Of a DNA stretch of 64,000 nucleotides, positions 8,520 to 17,644 are shown in pieces. The notes beneath the pieces are model-generated. The model had not been told where the DNA came from. It made no database searches and saw only the letters and a program-made list of their open reading frames with translations. Every line of letters begins with the position of its first letter. Positions within the stretch are counted from its first letter, which is position 1. The position numbers and the translations under genes are program-made. Source of the stretch: Streptomyces blattellae (GTDB taxonomy: Bacteria; Actinomycetota; Actinomycetes; Streptomycetales; Streptomycetaceae); NCBI RefSeq assembly GCF_009709555.1, contig NZ_WJBG01000217.1, positions 1-64,000 on the forward strand, written 5' to 3'.

Positions 8520-9500
8520 ATGGACAATATTTTGAACCGGGACCTCGTGGTGGGCCTGGACGCGGGCGGCACCCGGACACGTGCCGTCCTGGCGCCCGCC
8601 TGCGACGGTGTCCCGCGGGGCGAGGGTACCGGCGGACCGGGCAACGCCCTGACCGTACCGGTGCCGGAACTGACCGGCCATCTGGTCGAGGCCCTCGCTC
8701 AGGCCGTGCCGGAGGTGCTGCGCGCCCGGGTCGGAGCCGTCGTGGGCGGCTTCGCGGGCGCCTCGCGGACCGCCGCCGACGAGCCCGGGCGACTCAGGGC
8801 GCAGGACGCGCTCTCCGCCGCGCTGTGGCGGCTGGGCATCGCCGCGGTGTCGGTCGAGATCTACAGCGACATCGAGGCGGCGTTCGCCTCCGCGCCGGGC
8901 TTCCCCACCGACGGCCTCGCCCTGGTCGCCGGCACCGGTGCGGTAGCGGCCCGGATCACCGGACGCCGCTGCACCGCGACCGCGGGCGGTGACGGCTGGC
9001 TGCTCGGCGACGACGGCAGCGGCTTCTGGATCGGCCGCAGCGCGGTCCGGGCGGCCCTGCGCATGGCCGACGGGCGCGGCGGGCCGACCCTGCTGGCAGC
9101 CGCGGTCGGGTGCGAGCTGGGCCTCCCGGCCGAGGTGCTGCCGTACGGCGACGAGGAGTGGACCCGCGAGCGGCGCGAGGTCTACCGCATGCATGTGCTG
9201 CCCGCCGTGATGGCCCGTCCGCCGGTCCAGCTCGCGCGGTTCGCACCCCTGGTGGTGGAGGCCGCCGGCGACAAGGACGCCGTCGCTGAGGCGATCCTCC
9301 AGGAAGCGGCCGTCCGGCTGGCCGACACCCTCTGCGCGCTGGACCCGCAGCTGGGGGAGCGGATCGTGGCCACCGGAGGGCTGATCGACCCGCTGCTGAC
9401 CCCCCTGGCCGACCGGCTGCCCGAGTTCACGATCGACTGGGTGGCCGACGGGTGTCTCGGAGCCGTCGCCCTGGCCCGGCTGGAGCTGGGACGGTGCTGA
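8520..9500 (+). CDS. BadF/BadG-family sugar kinase, N-acetylglucosamine kinase-like
   Basis: A 326-residue ASKHA-fold kinase. The phosphate-1 motif LDAGGTRTRA is near residues 13-22, with further ATP-binding glycines in LVAGTGAVAAR and GGDGWLLGDDGSGFWIG. The last is characteristic of eukaryotic-type N-acetylglucosamine kinases. It should phosphorylate a hexosamine or related sugar with ATP. The ATG at 8520 is the best start although no good ribosome site precedes it. Its TGA overlaps the GTG start of the GH3 glycosidase, so the two are translationally coupled and the sugar released by the glycosidase is probably the kinase substrate. Confidence 0.82.
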   Translation: MDNILNRDLVVGLDAGGTRTRAVLAPACDGVPRGEGTGGPGNALTVPVPELTGHLVEALAQAVPEVLRARVGAVVGGFAGASRTAADEPGRLRAQDALSAALWRLGIAAVSVEIYSDIEAAFASAPGFPTDGLALVAGTGAVAARITGRRCTATAGGDGWLLGDDGSGFWIGRSAVRAALRMADGRGGPTLLAAAVGCELGLPAEVLPYGDEEWTRERREVYRMHVLPAVMARPPVQLARFAPLVVEAAGDKDAVAEAILQEAAVRLADTLCALDPQLGERIVATGGLIDPLLTPLADRLPEFTIDWVADGCLGAVALARLELGRC

Positions 9501-11746
9501 CATACCGGGACCCGGCCGCCCCCGTCGAGGCCCGGGTCGGTGATCTGCTCGCCCGCATGACCCTGCGGGAGAAGGCCGGTCAGCTCAACCAGCGCATGTA
9601 CGGCTGGGACGCCTACCGCCGCACCCCCGACGGCCGCTTCGAACTCACCGACGCCCTGCACGCCGAGACCGAGCGCTTCGCCGGACTCGGCGCCCTCTAC
9701 GGGTTGCTGCGCGCCGACGCCTGGTCCGGCGTCGACCTCACGTCCGGTGCCGGTGCGGCCGACAGCGCGGCACTCGCCGATCTGGTGCAATGTCACATAG
9801 TGCAGTCCAGCCGCCTCGGTATCCCCGCACTCTTCGTCGAGGAGGTGCCGCACGGCCACATGGCCCTGGACGGCACGGTCTTCCCCGTCAACCTGGCCGT
9901 CGGCGCCACCTGGGACCCCGGACTGTACGAGCGCGCCGCCGCCCATGCCGCCGCCGGACTGCGCGCCCGCGGCGGCCATGTCGCGCTCGTCTCCGCGCTG
10001 GACATCGCCCGTGACCCGCGCTGGGGCCGCACCGAGGAGTGCTTCGGCGAGGATCCGTATCTGGCCGCCCGCCTCACCGAAGCACTCGTCCGCGGTATGC
10101 AGGGCCAGGGAGAACTCTTCGCCGCCGACAAGGCCCCCGTCGTCCTCAAGCACTTCGCCGGACAGGGCGCGACCGTCGGCGGACGCAACTCGGCCGAGTC
10201 CGAACTCGGGCCGCGTGAACTCCACGAGATCCATCTCCCCGCCGCCCGTGCCGGAGTCCGCGCCCAAGCCGCCGCCGTCATGGCCGCGTACAACGAGGTC
10301 GACGGCCTGCCCTGCGCCGGCAACCGCGCCCTGCTCCATGACCTCCTGCGCGAGCGCTGGGGTTTCGAGGGCCTGGTCATGGCGGACGGGCTGGCCGTCG
10401 ACCGGCTGGCCCGGATCACCGGCGACACGGTCTCCGCGGGAGCCCTCGCCCTCAACGCCGGGGTCGATCTGAGCCTGTGGGACGACGGCTTCACGCACCT
10501 GGAGGAGGCGGTCGGACGGGGGCTGGTGAGCCTGGCGGCCCTGGACGCCGCCGTGGCGCGCGTTCTGCGCCTGAAGTTCCGGCTCGGCCTCTTCGAACAG
10601 CCCTACGGAGAACAGCCCTACGGATCAGGCAAGTCGGCGCCGCCGGACGGTCGCGAGCTGAGCACCGCCCTCGCCCGGTCCGCCGTCACCCTCCTCCACA
10701 ACGACGCCGGCGTACTGCCCGTACGCCCCACGGTCTCCCGTATCGCCGTCCTGGGCCCGCACGCCGCCACCAGCGCCCACCAACTCGGCGACTACACCGC
10801 CCCGCAGCGCCCCGGAACGGGAACGAGCGTGCTCGACGGCCTGCGCCGGCTCGCCCCCGCCGGCGTCGGCCTGCGCCACGCCCGCGGCTGCGCCCTGACC
10901 GGCGACGACCGGTCCGGCATCCCCGAGGCGGTCGCCACGGCGGCCGCATCCGACCTGGCGGTGCTGGTGCTGGGCGGCAGCAGCGCCCGCACCCCCGACA
11001 CCGGGTTCGCCGCCAACGGCGCCGCCGTGACGGCCGTCTCCGAGATGACGTGCGGCGAGGGCGCCGACCTCGCCGGACTACGGCTCGGCGCGGCCCAGCA
11101 CGCCCTGCTGGACGCCGTCGTCGCGACCGGCACACCCACGGTGGTCGTGCTGATCCAGGGGCGCCCGCACGCCGTACCCGAGGCCGGACGCGCGGCGGCC
11201 CTGCTCACCGCCTGGTATCCGGGCCCGTGGGGCGGCGACGCGATCGCCGCGGTGCTGCTCGGGCTTGCGGAGCCGAGCGGCCGGCTCCCCGTCTCCGTTC
11301 CGCGCTCGGTCGCCCAGCTCCCCGTCTACTACAACCACAAGGACACCGAGTACGGCGGATACGTCGACGAGAGCGCCGAGCCGCTCTACTCCTTCGGGCA
11401 CGGGCTGTCGTACACGACCTTCGAGTACGGCACACCACGCCTGTCGGGGCGCACGGTCGAGGTCGATGTCACCAACACCGGGGACCGGTACGGGCGTACG
11501 GTCGTGCAGGTCTATCTGCGACGCCTGATCACGTCCGTCTGGCCGCGCACCCTCGAACTGTGCGCGTTCGAGGGGGTCGGCCTCGCGCCGGGCGAGCGGC
11601 GTACGGTCACCCTGGCCCTCGGTGCCGAACTGACCGGTGTGGTCGAGATCCGCGTCGCCGAGTCGTCGCGGGCCGCGCTGAAGGCCGTACCCCTGCAGCT
11701 GACGCTCAGCGGGTGCGCCGGGACTTCACCGCGTGCTGCGGAGTGA
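9494..11746 (+). CDS. Glycoside hydrolase family 3 protein
   Basis: A 750-residue beta-glycosidase with the three-part GH3 layout: an N-terminal TIM barrel, an alpha/beta sandwich (about residues 390-620) and a C-terminal fibronectin-III-like domain. The catalytic nucleophile is D298 in GLVMADGLAV. There is no signal peptide, so it acts on imported oligosaccharides. The GTG at 9494 is chosen because it overlaps the kinase stop and GGAG lies eight bases upstream. Partner genes suggest an amino-sugar or beta-glucoside substrate, and the domain layout fits beta-glucosidase/xylosidase better than NagZ. Its end overlaps the convergent RpiR gene by 41 bases. Confidence 0.88.
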   Translation: MLTYRDPAAPVEARVGDLLARMTLREKAGQLNQRMYGWDAYRRTPDGRFELTDALHAETERFAGLGALYGLLRADAWSGVDLTSGAGAADSAALADLVQCHIVQSSRLGIPALFVEEVPHGHMALDGTVFPVNLAVGATWDPGLYERAAAHAAAGLRARGGHVALVSALDIARDPRWGRTEECFGEDPYLAARLTEALVRGMQGQGELFAADKAPVVLKHFAGQGATVGGRNSAESELGPRELHEIHLPAARAGVRAQAAAVMAAYNEVDGLPCAGNRALLHDLLRERWGFEGLVMADGLAVDRLARITGDTVSAGALALNAGVDLSLWDDGFTHLEEAVGRGLVSLAALDAAVARVLRLKFRLGLFEQPYGEQPYGSGKSAPPDGRELSTALARSAVTLLHNDAGVLPVRPTVSRIAVLGPHAATSAHQLGDYTAPQRPGTGTSVLDGLRRLAPAGVGLRHARGCALTGDDRSGIPEAVATAAASDLAVLVLGGSSARTPDTGFAANGAAVTAVSEMTCGEGADLAGLRLGAAQHALLDAVVATGTPTVVVLIQGRPHAVPEAGRAAALLTAWYPGPWGGDAIAAVLLGLAEPSGRLPVSVPRSVAQLPVYYNHKDTEYGGYVDESAEPLYSFGHGLSYTTFEYGTPRLSGRTVEVDVTNTGDRYGRTVVQVYLRRLITSVWPRTLELCAFEGVGLAPGERRTVTLALGAELTGVVEIRVAESSRAALKAVPLQLTLSGCAGTSPRAAE

Positions 11747-12590
11747 TGTGGTCGGTCAGCGCCAGGGAGGCGCTGGCCCGCTGGTAGGAGAGCTGGGCGA
11801 CGCGGACGTACAGGCAGTCGATGAGGACGAGTACGGAGTGCCGGCCGCCGATGCTGCCGGTGCGGAAGCTGGTTTCCGAGGCGGCGGAGATGAGCCGGAT
11901 GCCGGCGGCCTTGGCCAGCGGCGAGCGCGGATCTGAGGTGATCGCCACGGTGGTGGCGCCCCGCTGCTTCGCCAGTTCGAAGGGCTCGATGGTCTCGCGG
12001 GTGGCGCCGGAGTGCGAGATGCCGATGGCGACGTCCGCCGGGGTGAGCAGCGCGGCGGAGGTGGCCGCCGCGTGCACCTCGGTCCAGCCGCGCACCGCAC
12101 AGCCGATGCGGAACAGCCGGGTCTCGGTCTCCTGGGCCACCGCGCCGCTGCCGCCCACTCCGTAGACGTCGATACGCCGGGCGCGGGCCGTGGCGCGGGC
12201 CGCGCGCTCGACGGCGTCGAGATCCATCCGGTCGATGGTCTGCTGCACCGCGCGCAGATCCGCGGTGCCGACGACCTGCACGACCCGTTCCAGGCTGTCG
12301 TCGGGGGAGATGTCGGGGCCGATCTCGGCGGTGCCCCAGTCGGAGACCTCGCCGCGGCCCCGCTCCTGGGCCAGTTCGATCAGCAGATGCTGGTAGGAGT
12401 CGAGCCCGACGGCCCGGCAGAACCGCGTCACCGTCGCCTGGGAGGTGCCGGTACGGCGCCCCAGCTCAGCGGCCGAGCAGTGGGTGACGGCGGCCGGGTC
12501 CTGAAGGATCAGCTCGCCGACCTTCCGCAGCGACCCGGCCAGCCGGGGCAGCTCGGTGCGGATCAGGGCGGTGACGTCGGTCGCAGGCAT
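11706..12590 (-). CDS. RpiR/MurR-family transcriptional regulator
   Basis: A 294-residue regulator with an N-terminal RpiR helix-turn-helix (SAAELGRRTGTSQATVTRFC, about residues 39-58) and a C-terminal SIS domain (VYGVGGSGAVAQ, then GISHSGATRET) that binds a phosphosugar. It is divergent from a SIS-domain protein gene and convergent with the GH3 glycosidase, so it probably controls this amino-sugar block in response to a sugar phosphate. No strong ribosome site precedes the start. Confidence 0.9.
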   Translation of the reverse strand: MPATDVTALIRTELPRLAGSLRKVGELILQDPAAVTHCSAAELGRRTGTSQATVTRFCRAVGLDSYQHLLIELAQERGRGEVSDWGTAEIGPDISPDDSLERVVQVVGTADLRAVQQTIDRMDLDAVERAARATARARRIDVYGVGGSGAVAQETETRLFRIGCAVRGWTEVHAAATSAALLTPADVAIGISHSGATRETIEPFELAKQRGATTVAITSDPRSPLAKAAGIRLISAASETSFRTGSIGGRHSVLVLIDCLYVRVAQLSYQRASASLALTDHITPQHAVKSRRTR

Positions 12591-12686
12591 GCGGAGAAGG
12601 TACCAGCCACCGTTGAGGGGGCGATTTGAATTGCAGGACCCGTCGATGGGCGGCCACGGCCTCTCGTTGCCCGTGCGCCCCGGGGT

Positions 12687-12703
12687 GTGATTTATTGATT
12701 CAC
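12687..12703. promoter_or_regulatory. Possible operator between RpiR and SIS genes
   Basis: GTGATTTATTGATTCAC is a 17-bp AT-rich near-palindrome (5 of 6 arm positions match) in an otherwise GC-rich divergent region. It lies 49 bases before the SIS gene start and is a candidate RpiR binding site. Confidence 0.35.
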
Positions 12704-12751
12704 TTCTGACACTTGTCTGAGGTGGTTCGATCCATCAGTGGGGAGCGTCTT

Positions 12752-13516
12752 GTGTCCGTCGAGTCCGTGAGCGCCGAGGGCTTCGCCCGCGAGAGTACGG
12801 CCGTCCTCGACCGCATCACCGAGTCCGCCCGCGACGAGGTGACGCGCGCCGCCGAACTGATCGCCCGGTGTGTGCGCTCGGACGGCGTCATCCAGGCCTT
12901 CGGCACCGGTCACTCCCAGGCCATCGTCCTCGAACTCGCGGGCCGCGCCGGGGGGTTGGTGCCCACGAACCGGCTGAGCATCGCCGACCTCGTCCTCTAC
13001 GGCGGTGACGCGCCCGGCGTCCTGGACGACCCGCTCCTGGAGCGCCGGGCAGGAGTCGCCCAGCGGATCTACGACCTCGCCGGCCCACGCCCCCAGGACC
13101 TGTTCGTCGTCATCTCCAACTCGGGCGTCAACAGCGTCGTCGTCGAGATGGCCCTGCATGCCAGGGAACAAGGCCACCGCCTCCTCGCCGTCACCTCCCT
13201 CGCCCACACCCGGGCCGTCCCCGCCGCCCACCCGAGCGGCAAGAAGCTCGCCGACATCGCCGACGTGGTCCTCGACAACGCGGCTCCCCGCGGCGACGCC
13301 CTCCTCGAACTCCCCGGCGGCGGCGCCGTGTGCGCCCTGTCCACACTCACCGGCGTGATGCTGGTCCAGATGGCCGTCGCCGAGGCCGCCTCCCTCCTCC
13401 TCTCCTCCGGCGACCGCCCGCCGGTGTACGTCTCGGCGAACGTCCCGGGCGGCTTCGAGGGCAACCTGGAGCTGGAGAAGCGGTACGCCGGCCGCATCCG
13501 GCGCACCGCGAGCTGA
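12752..13516 (+). CDS. SIS-domain sugar-phosphate protein (UPF0309-like)
   Basis: A 254-residue single-SIS-domain protein. FGTGHSQAIVLELAGRAGG (about residues 51-69) and the VVISNSGVNSVVVEMA segment form the phosphosugar-binding pocket. It is likely an isomerase, etherase or sugar-phosphate-binding protein, but lacks the MurQ signature seen at 45853-46773. The GTG at 12752 is preferred over a TTG at 12713 because GGGGAG lies six bases upstream. It is divergent from the RpiR regulator, which suggests a role with the neighbouring kinase and glycosidase in hexosamine use. Confidence 0.8.
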   Translation: MSVESVSAEGFARESTAVLDRITESARDEVTRAAELIARCVRSDGVIQAFGTGHSQAIVLELAGRAGGLVPTNRLSIADLVLYGGDAPGVLDDPLLERRAGVAQRIYDLAGPRPQDLFVVISNSGVNSVVVEMALHAREQGHRLLAVTSLAHTRAVPAAHPSGKKLADIADVVLDNAAPRGDALLELPGGGAVCALSTLTGVMLVQMAVAEAASLLLSSGDRPPVYVSANVPGGFEGNLELEKRYAGRIRRTAS

Positions 13517-13561
13517 GGCCTTACGGAACGGGTACGGGCGCGGTGGTGACGTACGCCGCGC

Positions 13562-14140
13562 TCAGTCCCGGGCGCGTACGCCGTCGAGGGCGACGGTCAG
13601 CACGCGGTCGCGCTGGGACTCGTCGAGGAAGTTCGTCGCGGTGATGCCCGCGATCATCCGCAGCAGGTCGTCGAAGTCCATGTCCTTGCGTGCCTCGCCC
13701 GCCTCCTGGGCGCGCTGGAACAGCGGGCCGCCCGCCGCGTACATCGACTCCCGGCAGGCCAGGAAGATCTCCGACTCGTCGTTGAGGGCCTCACGGATGG
13801 CCCGCTTGGTGACGGTGTAGTCGACGAATCGCCGCAGCCACGAGGTCAGCGCCTCCCACGGCCCCTGGCCGGCGACCGCCACGGCGACCTGGCACAGGTC
13901 GTTCACTTCGCTCGCGTACACGCTCTCGAACAGATGGCGGCGGGTCGGGAAGTTCCGGTACAGCGTGCCGATGCCGACACCGGCCCGCCGGGCGATGTCC
14001 TCCAGGGAGGCATCCGCGCCCTGCTCGGCGAACGCCTCGCGGGCGGCGACCAGCAGCGCGTCGTAGTTGCGCGCTGCGTCCTTACGGTGCGGCCGGCGCG
14101 ACGCGACGATCTCGCTGACGGGGTAGGGCTGGGCCGTCAC
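13562..14140 (-). CDS. TetR-family repressor of the adjacent MFS pump
   Basis: A 192-residue TetR regulator. The DNA-binding domain includes ASLEDIARRAGVGIGTLYRNFPTR (about residues 44-67), and the C-terminal half is the ligand-binding domain. The GTG start at 14140 has GGGAGG five bases upstream. It is divergent from an MFS drug transporter, and the 201-base intergenic region holds two palindromes of one family, so it is expected to repress itself and the pump until a toxic ligand binds. Confidence 0.9.
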   Translation of the reverse strand: MTAQPYPVSEIVASRRPHRKDAARNYDALLVAAREAFAEQGADASLEDIARRAGVGIGTLYRNFPTRRHLFESVYASEVNDLCQVAVAVAGQGPWEALTSWLRRFVDYTVTKRAIREALNDESEIFLACRESMYAAGGPLFQRAQEAGEARKDMDFDDLLRMIAGITATNFLDESQRDRVLTVALDGVRARD

Positions 14141-14168
14141 TGCTGCCTCCCGGGGGCGACGGGTTGAA

Positions 14169-14209
14169 GCGGAGGTTCACCTCCGCTACAGTGGAGGGGT
14201 ACCTCCACT
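14169..14209. promoter_or_regulatory. Tandem palindromic TetR operators
   Basis: GCGGAGGT-TC-ACCTCCGC (14169-14186) is a perfect 18-bp palindrome. AGTGGAGG-GGTA-CCTCCACT (14190-14209) is a 20-bp palindrome of the same core, GGAGG...CCTCC. Their centres are 22 bp apart, about two helical turns, so two dimers would sit on the same face. They lie between the divergent TetR and MFS starts. Confidence 0.8.
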
Positions 14210-14341
14210 TTAGCAGTGCGGGGCGTGTTCGCCGTGGGCGCATGACGTCACCGACGCGAAGACCCCGCACGCTCCTCCGCTCACACCGTCCGCGGTCGGC
14301 CGCTGCCGGCCGCACCCTGTTCGGATTCGGAGAGGCTCTCC

Positions 14342-15781
14342 ATGCCCCGCAAGTCCACCCGTCTCACCTTCGCGGTCCTCGCGAGCGGTGCCGGCGTGTT
14401 CTCCATGCTGCAGTCCCTGATCGCGCCGGCCCTGCCGACCGTCCAGCACGCGCTCGACACCTCGCAGGCCACCGCGACCTGGGTGATGACGGCATATCTG
14501 CTGTCCGCCTCGATCTTCACCCCGATCCTGGGCCGCGTCGGCGACCTGATCGGCAAGAAACGCACCCTCGTCGCCGTGCTGTCCGTCGTGGCGGTCGGCT
14601 GTCTGCTCGCCGCGCTCGCGCCGACCATCGGCGTACTGATCGTCGCCCGGGTGGTCCAGGGCGTCGGCGGTGCCCTGTTCCCGCTCTCCTTCGGCATCAT
14701 CCGGGACGAGTTCGCCCCCTCCCAGGTGAGCGGCAGCATCAGCAACCTGTCCGCGGTGATCGCCGCGGGCGGTGGCGTCGGCATCGTCGCGGCCGGACCG
14801 ATCGTGTCCGCGCTCGGCTACCGCTGGCTGTTCTGGATCCCCGTGGCGATCGTCGCCGTCACCACGCTGATCGCCCTGCGCTATGTCCCCGAGTCGCCCA
14901 ACCGGGCGGCAGGAAACGTCAATTGGCTCGGCGCCGGCCTCCTGTCGGCCTGGCTGGTGGCCCTGCTGCTGCCGCTCAGCCAGGCGAGCGTCTGGGGGTG
15001 GGGCTCGGCCCGGGTGACGGGCCTGTTCGCCGCGGCCGTCGTCCTCTTCGCGCTGTGGCTGCTCGCCGAGGCCCGGTCCCGCACGCCCCTGATCGACCTG
15101 CGGGTGATGCGGCTGCCCGCCGTGTGGACCACCAACACCGCCGCGTTGCTGTTCGGCGCGGGCATGTACGCGATCTGGTCCTTCCTCCCCGGCTTCGTAC
15201 AGACTCCCGGCTCCGCCGGGTACGGCTTCGGCTCCAGCGTCACCGCCGCCGGACTGCTCATGCTGCCGATGCTGCTCGCGATGTTCTTCTCCGGCGTACT
15301 GAGTGGGCGCCTGGAACCGGTCCTGGGCGCCAAGACACTGCTCACGGCAGGTGCGGCGCTCGGTGCGCTCGCCTGCGGCTTCCTCGCCCTGTGGCATGAC
15401 GAGCAGTGGCAAGTCGCCCTCGTGGCAGGCGTGTTCGGCCTCGGCATCGGACTGGCCTTCGCCTCGATGGCCAACCTGATCGTGGGCAGTGTCCCCGCCG
15501 ACCAGACCGGCGCCGCGACCGGCATGAACGCCAACATCCGCACCATCGGCGGGTCCATCGGCGCCGCGGTCACCAGCGTCCTGGTCACCGGCCACCTCCA
15601 GCCCTCCGGCCTGCCCTACGAATCCGGCTACACCCACGGCTTCGCCCTGCTGGCCCTGCTCTGCCTGGCCGCGGCCCTGGCGGCCCTGCTGGTCCCGGCC
15701 CGCCGAACCGCCATCAGCCCCGCCCGGGCACGCTCCACCGAGGACCAGGCAGCAGTACCCGTACGCGTGCGTGAAAGTTGA
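14342..15781 (+). CDS. MFS drug efflux transporter (DHA2-type)
   Basis: A 479-residue inner-membrane drug:proton antiporter with about 14 predicted membrane segments, the QacA/EmrB layout. The motif-A-like loop GRVGDLIGKKRT follows the second segment and the antiporter motif C region is rich in Gly and Pro (AAGGGVGIVAAGP). The ATG at 14342 has GGAGAGG six bases before it. It is divergently paired with a TetR repressor and preceded by two palindromic operators. The natural substrate is unknown. Confidence 0.9.
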   Translation: MPRKSTRLTFAVLASGAGVFSMLQSLIAPALPTVQHALDTSQATATWVMTAYLLSASIFTPILGRVGDLIGKKRTLVAVLSVVAVGCLLAALAPTIGVLIVARVVQGVGGALFPLSFGIIRDEFAPSQVSGSISNLSAVIAAGGGVGIVAAGPIVSALGYRWLFWIPVAIVAVTTLIALRYVPESPNRAAGNVNWLGAGLLSAWLVALLLPLSQASVWGWGSARVTGLFAAAVVLFALWLLAEARSRTPLIDLRVMRLPAVWTTNTAALLFGAGMYAIWSFLPGFVQTPGSAGYGFGSSVTAAGLLMLPMLLAMFFSGVLSGRLEPVLGAKTLLTAGAALGALACGFLALWHDEQWQVALVAGVFGLGIGLAFASMANLIVGSVPADQTGAATGMNANIRTIGGSIGAAVTSVLVTGHLQPSGLPYESGYTHGFALLALLCLAAALAALLVPARRTAISPARARSTEDQAAVPVRVRES

Positions 15782-15970
15782 CCCGCGCGTTCCACGGAAC
15801 CGGCCTCGGGAGGGTCCCCGACACCCGCTCGCGGTCGGTCGGCTCTCCTGGGTCGCGCTGGAGCTGCCGACCCCTTGGAGCGACTGCGAACGCCGGCGCG
15901 ACCAGGATCACCGCAGTCGGTGTCCTCCATGCGGGCGGTTCCCTTGACGGAGCGCTTCTGGCCTCCACGC

Positions 15971-16354
15971 TCAATCCGCCCAGTCGAGCTGATGCTCCGG
16001 CGTCCCCACCGACCGCCCGTACGCGATCACTGCCGCACGGCCGGCCTCGTCGCCGCGTGGGTAGCGGAAGACCTTGCCCGCGAAGACGACGACACGCTCG
16101 TCGCCCGCGGTGAAGTCCGTGTACCAGCCGTTCTCCGGTTCGAGCGCGGAAGCGAGGGCGTCCGCGACGGCCGTGCTGTCGTCGGCGTCCGCTTCCCACT
16201 CGACGAACGTCCACAGATTCGGCTGTCCGTCTGTCGCGCTCGCCGAGACATCCATCCGGCGGATCCCACGCAGGCGCAGGCCCCGCGGCTGGAACCGCGC
16301 ACCCGGACGGAGGCTCTCGCCGATGACGTAGCCGGTGATCACGTGTGAACTCAT
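15971..16354 (-). CDS. Conserved hypothetical protein
   Basis: A 127-residue soluble protein with no recognised domain, signal peptide or membrane segment. It is acidic towards the C terminus and rich in aromatic and beta-type residues (VITGYVIGES near the N terminus, LWTFVEWEAD in the middle), suggesting a small beta-barrel or sandwich. Codon use and an alternating hydrophobic pattern support a real gene. It stands alone after a strong hairpin at 16390-16433 that separates it from the protease gene upstream. Confidence 0.6.
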   Translation of the reverse strand: MSSHVITGYVIGESLRPGARFQPRGLRLRGIRRMDVSASATDGQPNLWTFVEWEADADDSTAVADALASALEPENGWYTDFTAGDERVVVFAGKVFRYPRGDEAGRAAVIAYGRSVGTPEHQLDWAD

Positions 16355-16389
16355 ACCCCGAAGCTAGCCGTTGCCACTGACAGTGGCGT

Positions 16390-16433
16390 GGTGGCGGGAC
16401 GTCACCCTCCCCCGAAGGTGGCGTCCCGCCACC
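16390..16433. terminator. Long hairpin between hypothetical and protease genes
   Basis: GGTGGCGGGACG pairs with CGTCCCGCCACC and, inside a T-G mismatch, CACC pairs with GGTG around a ten-base loop: 16 pairs in 44 bases. There is no T run, so it is a non-canonical terminator of the kind common in Streptomyces, or an RNA-processing structure. Confidence 0.55.
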
Positions 16434-16488
16434 GCTCCCCCGGTGCCGGACAGTGGTCCGACCGTCCGTGCGGGGCGGTCATGTGCCG

Positions 16489-17574
16489 TCACCAGCACAT
16501 GACCGCCGTATCCCCCGATCCCCACGTCGAGTGGAGGCGCACACGGACGAAGTAGCGGCGGCCCTTGACGAGCCTGACCTTGACGGCTGCGTTGTGCGGT
16601 GTGCCGCCGTCGTCCCGGCCGGAGAGGTAGCGGGGCTCCCTGTCCCGTTCCTCGAAGACCACGACGACGGTGTCGCTGTCGCCGAAGGTGCCCACGCTGT
16701 ACTCGCGGGTCTCCGGCGGCTCGACGGTGAAGTCGGCCTGCTCGCCGGGGGCGAGGCGGAGCGGCGCCGAGCGGAAAGGCCGCAGCGCGGGTGGCCGCGA
16801 CACCTCCGCCGGCGGGTACCAGCGCAGCACGAACTCCTTGTCGGCGGGGGAGAGGGTGCCGGGCGGATTCAGTCCCGCGCGGTACTGCTCCGGCTCCAGG
16901 ATCAGCCCGTCCGAGAAGGGATACTCCATGATCGACTGCGGATCCCAGACGGAGCCGTTGACCTCGTCCGGGTCCAGTTTGCGCAGGATGTTGAAGAACG
17001 TCTTGTCGCGGCTCCAGAAGTTCGGCGGGCCCGCCAGATCGGCGTACACGGCCTCGTCGTCCCAGTGGATGCCGGCGAACGGGTTCTGGTGCTCGTGCAG
17101 CATGCCGAGCGCGTGCCCGATCTCGTGCAGGGCCGTCCCGCGCTCCCCGGGCGCGGTCAGGTCCCAGCCGAAGTTCATGGTCCGCTCACCACGGCCGACC
17201 CGCAGCGCGTCCTTGCCGACGGTCGACCAGGAGCCGTCACCGAGCTGGAACCCGATGCGCAGCTCGGCCTCCGAGCGCTCGCCCACCTCCACGAAGCGCA
17301 GACCGATGCCCAGGTCCCGCCACTCCTGGAAGCACTCCCGCACGACGTCCCGCTGCTCCTTGGGACCGACCCACGACACCCGGCGGGTCTGACCGGTTCC
17401 CGGTACGGCGATGACGGATCCGTCGCCGTCCCCGTCGAAGAAGTAGTAGTGCAGCACCGTGCCGTTGACCCACATCCGGCGACCGCTGATGAGCGCACTG
17501 AGCCGCTCGGCGGTCAGCCCCGGCGCGAAAGCAGGGGCCGACGCCTGCGCGAGGGAGCAGTAGCGTGCGGTCAT
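16489..17574 (-). CDS. Astacin-like (M12A) zinc metalloprotease, no signal peptide
   Basis: A 361-residue zinc protease. The extended zinc motif is ALHEIGHALGMLHEHQNP with ligands H150, H154 and H160 and catalytic E151, and the Met-turn is SIMEYPF with M216. The catalytic domain covers about residues 30-250. The last 90 residues look like a beta-rich C-terminal domain (PPC-like) of the kind usually found in secreted proteases. No signal peptide or propeptide is visible at the N terminus, which is odd for the family: it is cytosolic, exported without a Sec signal, or its true start lies elsewhere. It is divergent from a LAL-type regulator 70 bases away. Confidence 0.8.
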   Translation of the reverse strand: MTARYCSLAQASAPAFAPGLTAERLSALISGRRMWVNGTVLHYYFFDGDGDGSVIAVPGTGQTRRVSWVGPKEQRDVVRECFQEWRDLGIGLRFVEVGERSEAELRIGFQLGDGSWSTVGKDALRVGRGERTMNFGWDLTAPGERGTALHEIGHALGMLHEHQNPFAGIHWDDEAVYADLAGPPNFWSRDKTFFNILRKLDPDEVNGSVWDPQSIMEYPFSDGLILEPEQYRAGLNPPGTLSPADKEFVLRWYPPAEVSRPPALRPFRSAPLRLAPGEQADFTVEPPETREYSVGTFGDSDTVVVVFEERDREPRYLSGRDDGGTPHNAAVKVRLVKGRRYFVRVRLHSTWGSGDTAVMCW

Positions 17575-17644
17575 GCGATCAGGTTGCCGCCGACCGGTCC
17601 CGGGCGCCTGAGTCGGGGGCTACTCAAGTCCCCGTGTATCAGAT

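Noticed and set aside
12752..13516. Second MurQ etherase
   Set aside because: It has a SIS domain but lacks the MurQ signature and the SEIPP catalytic segment present at 45853-46773.
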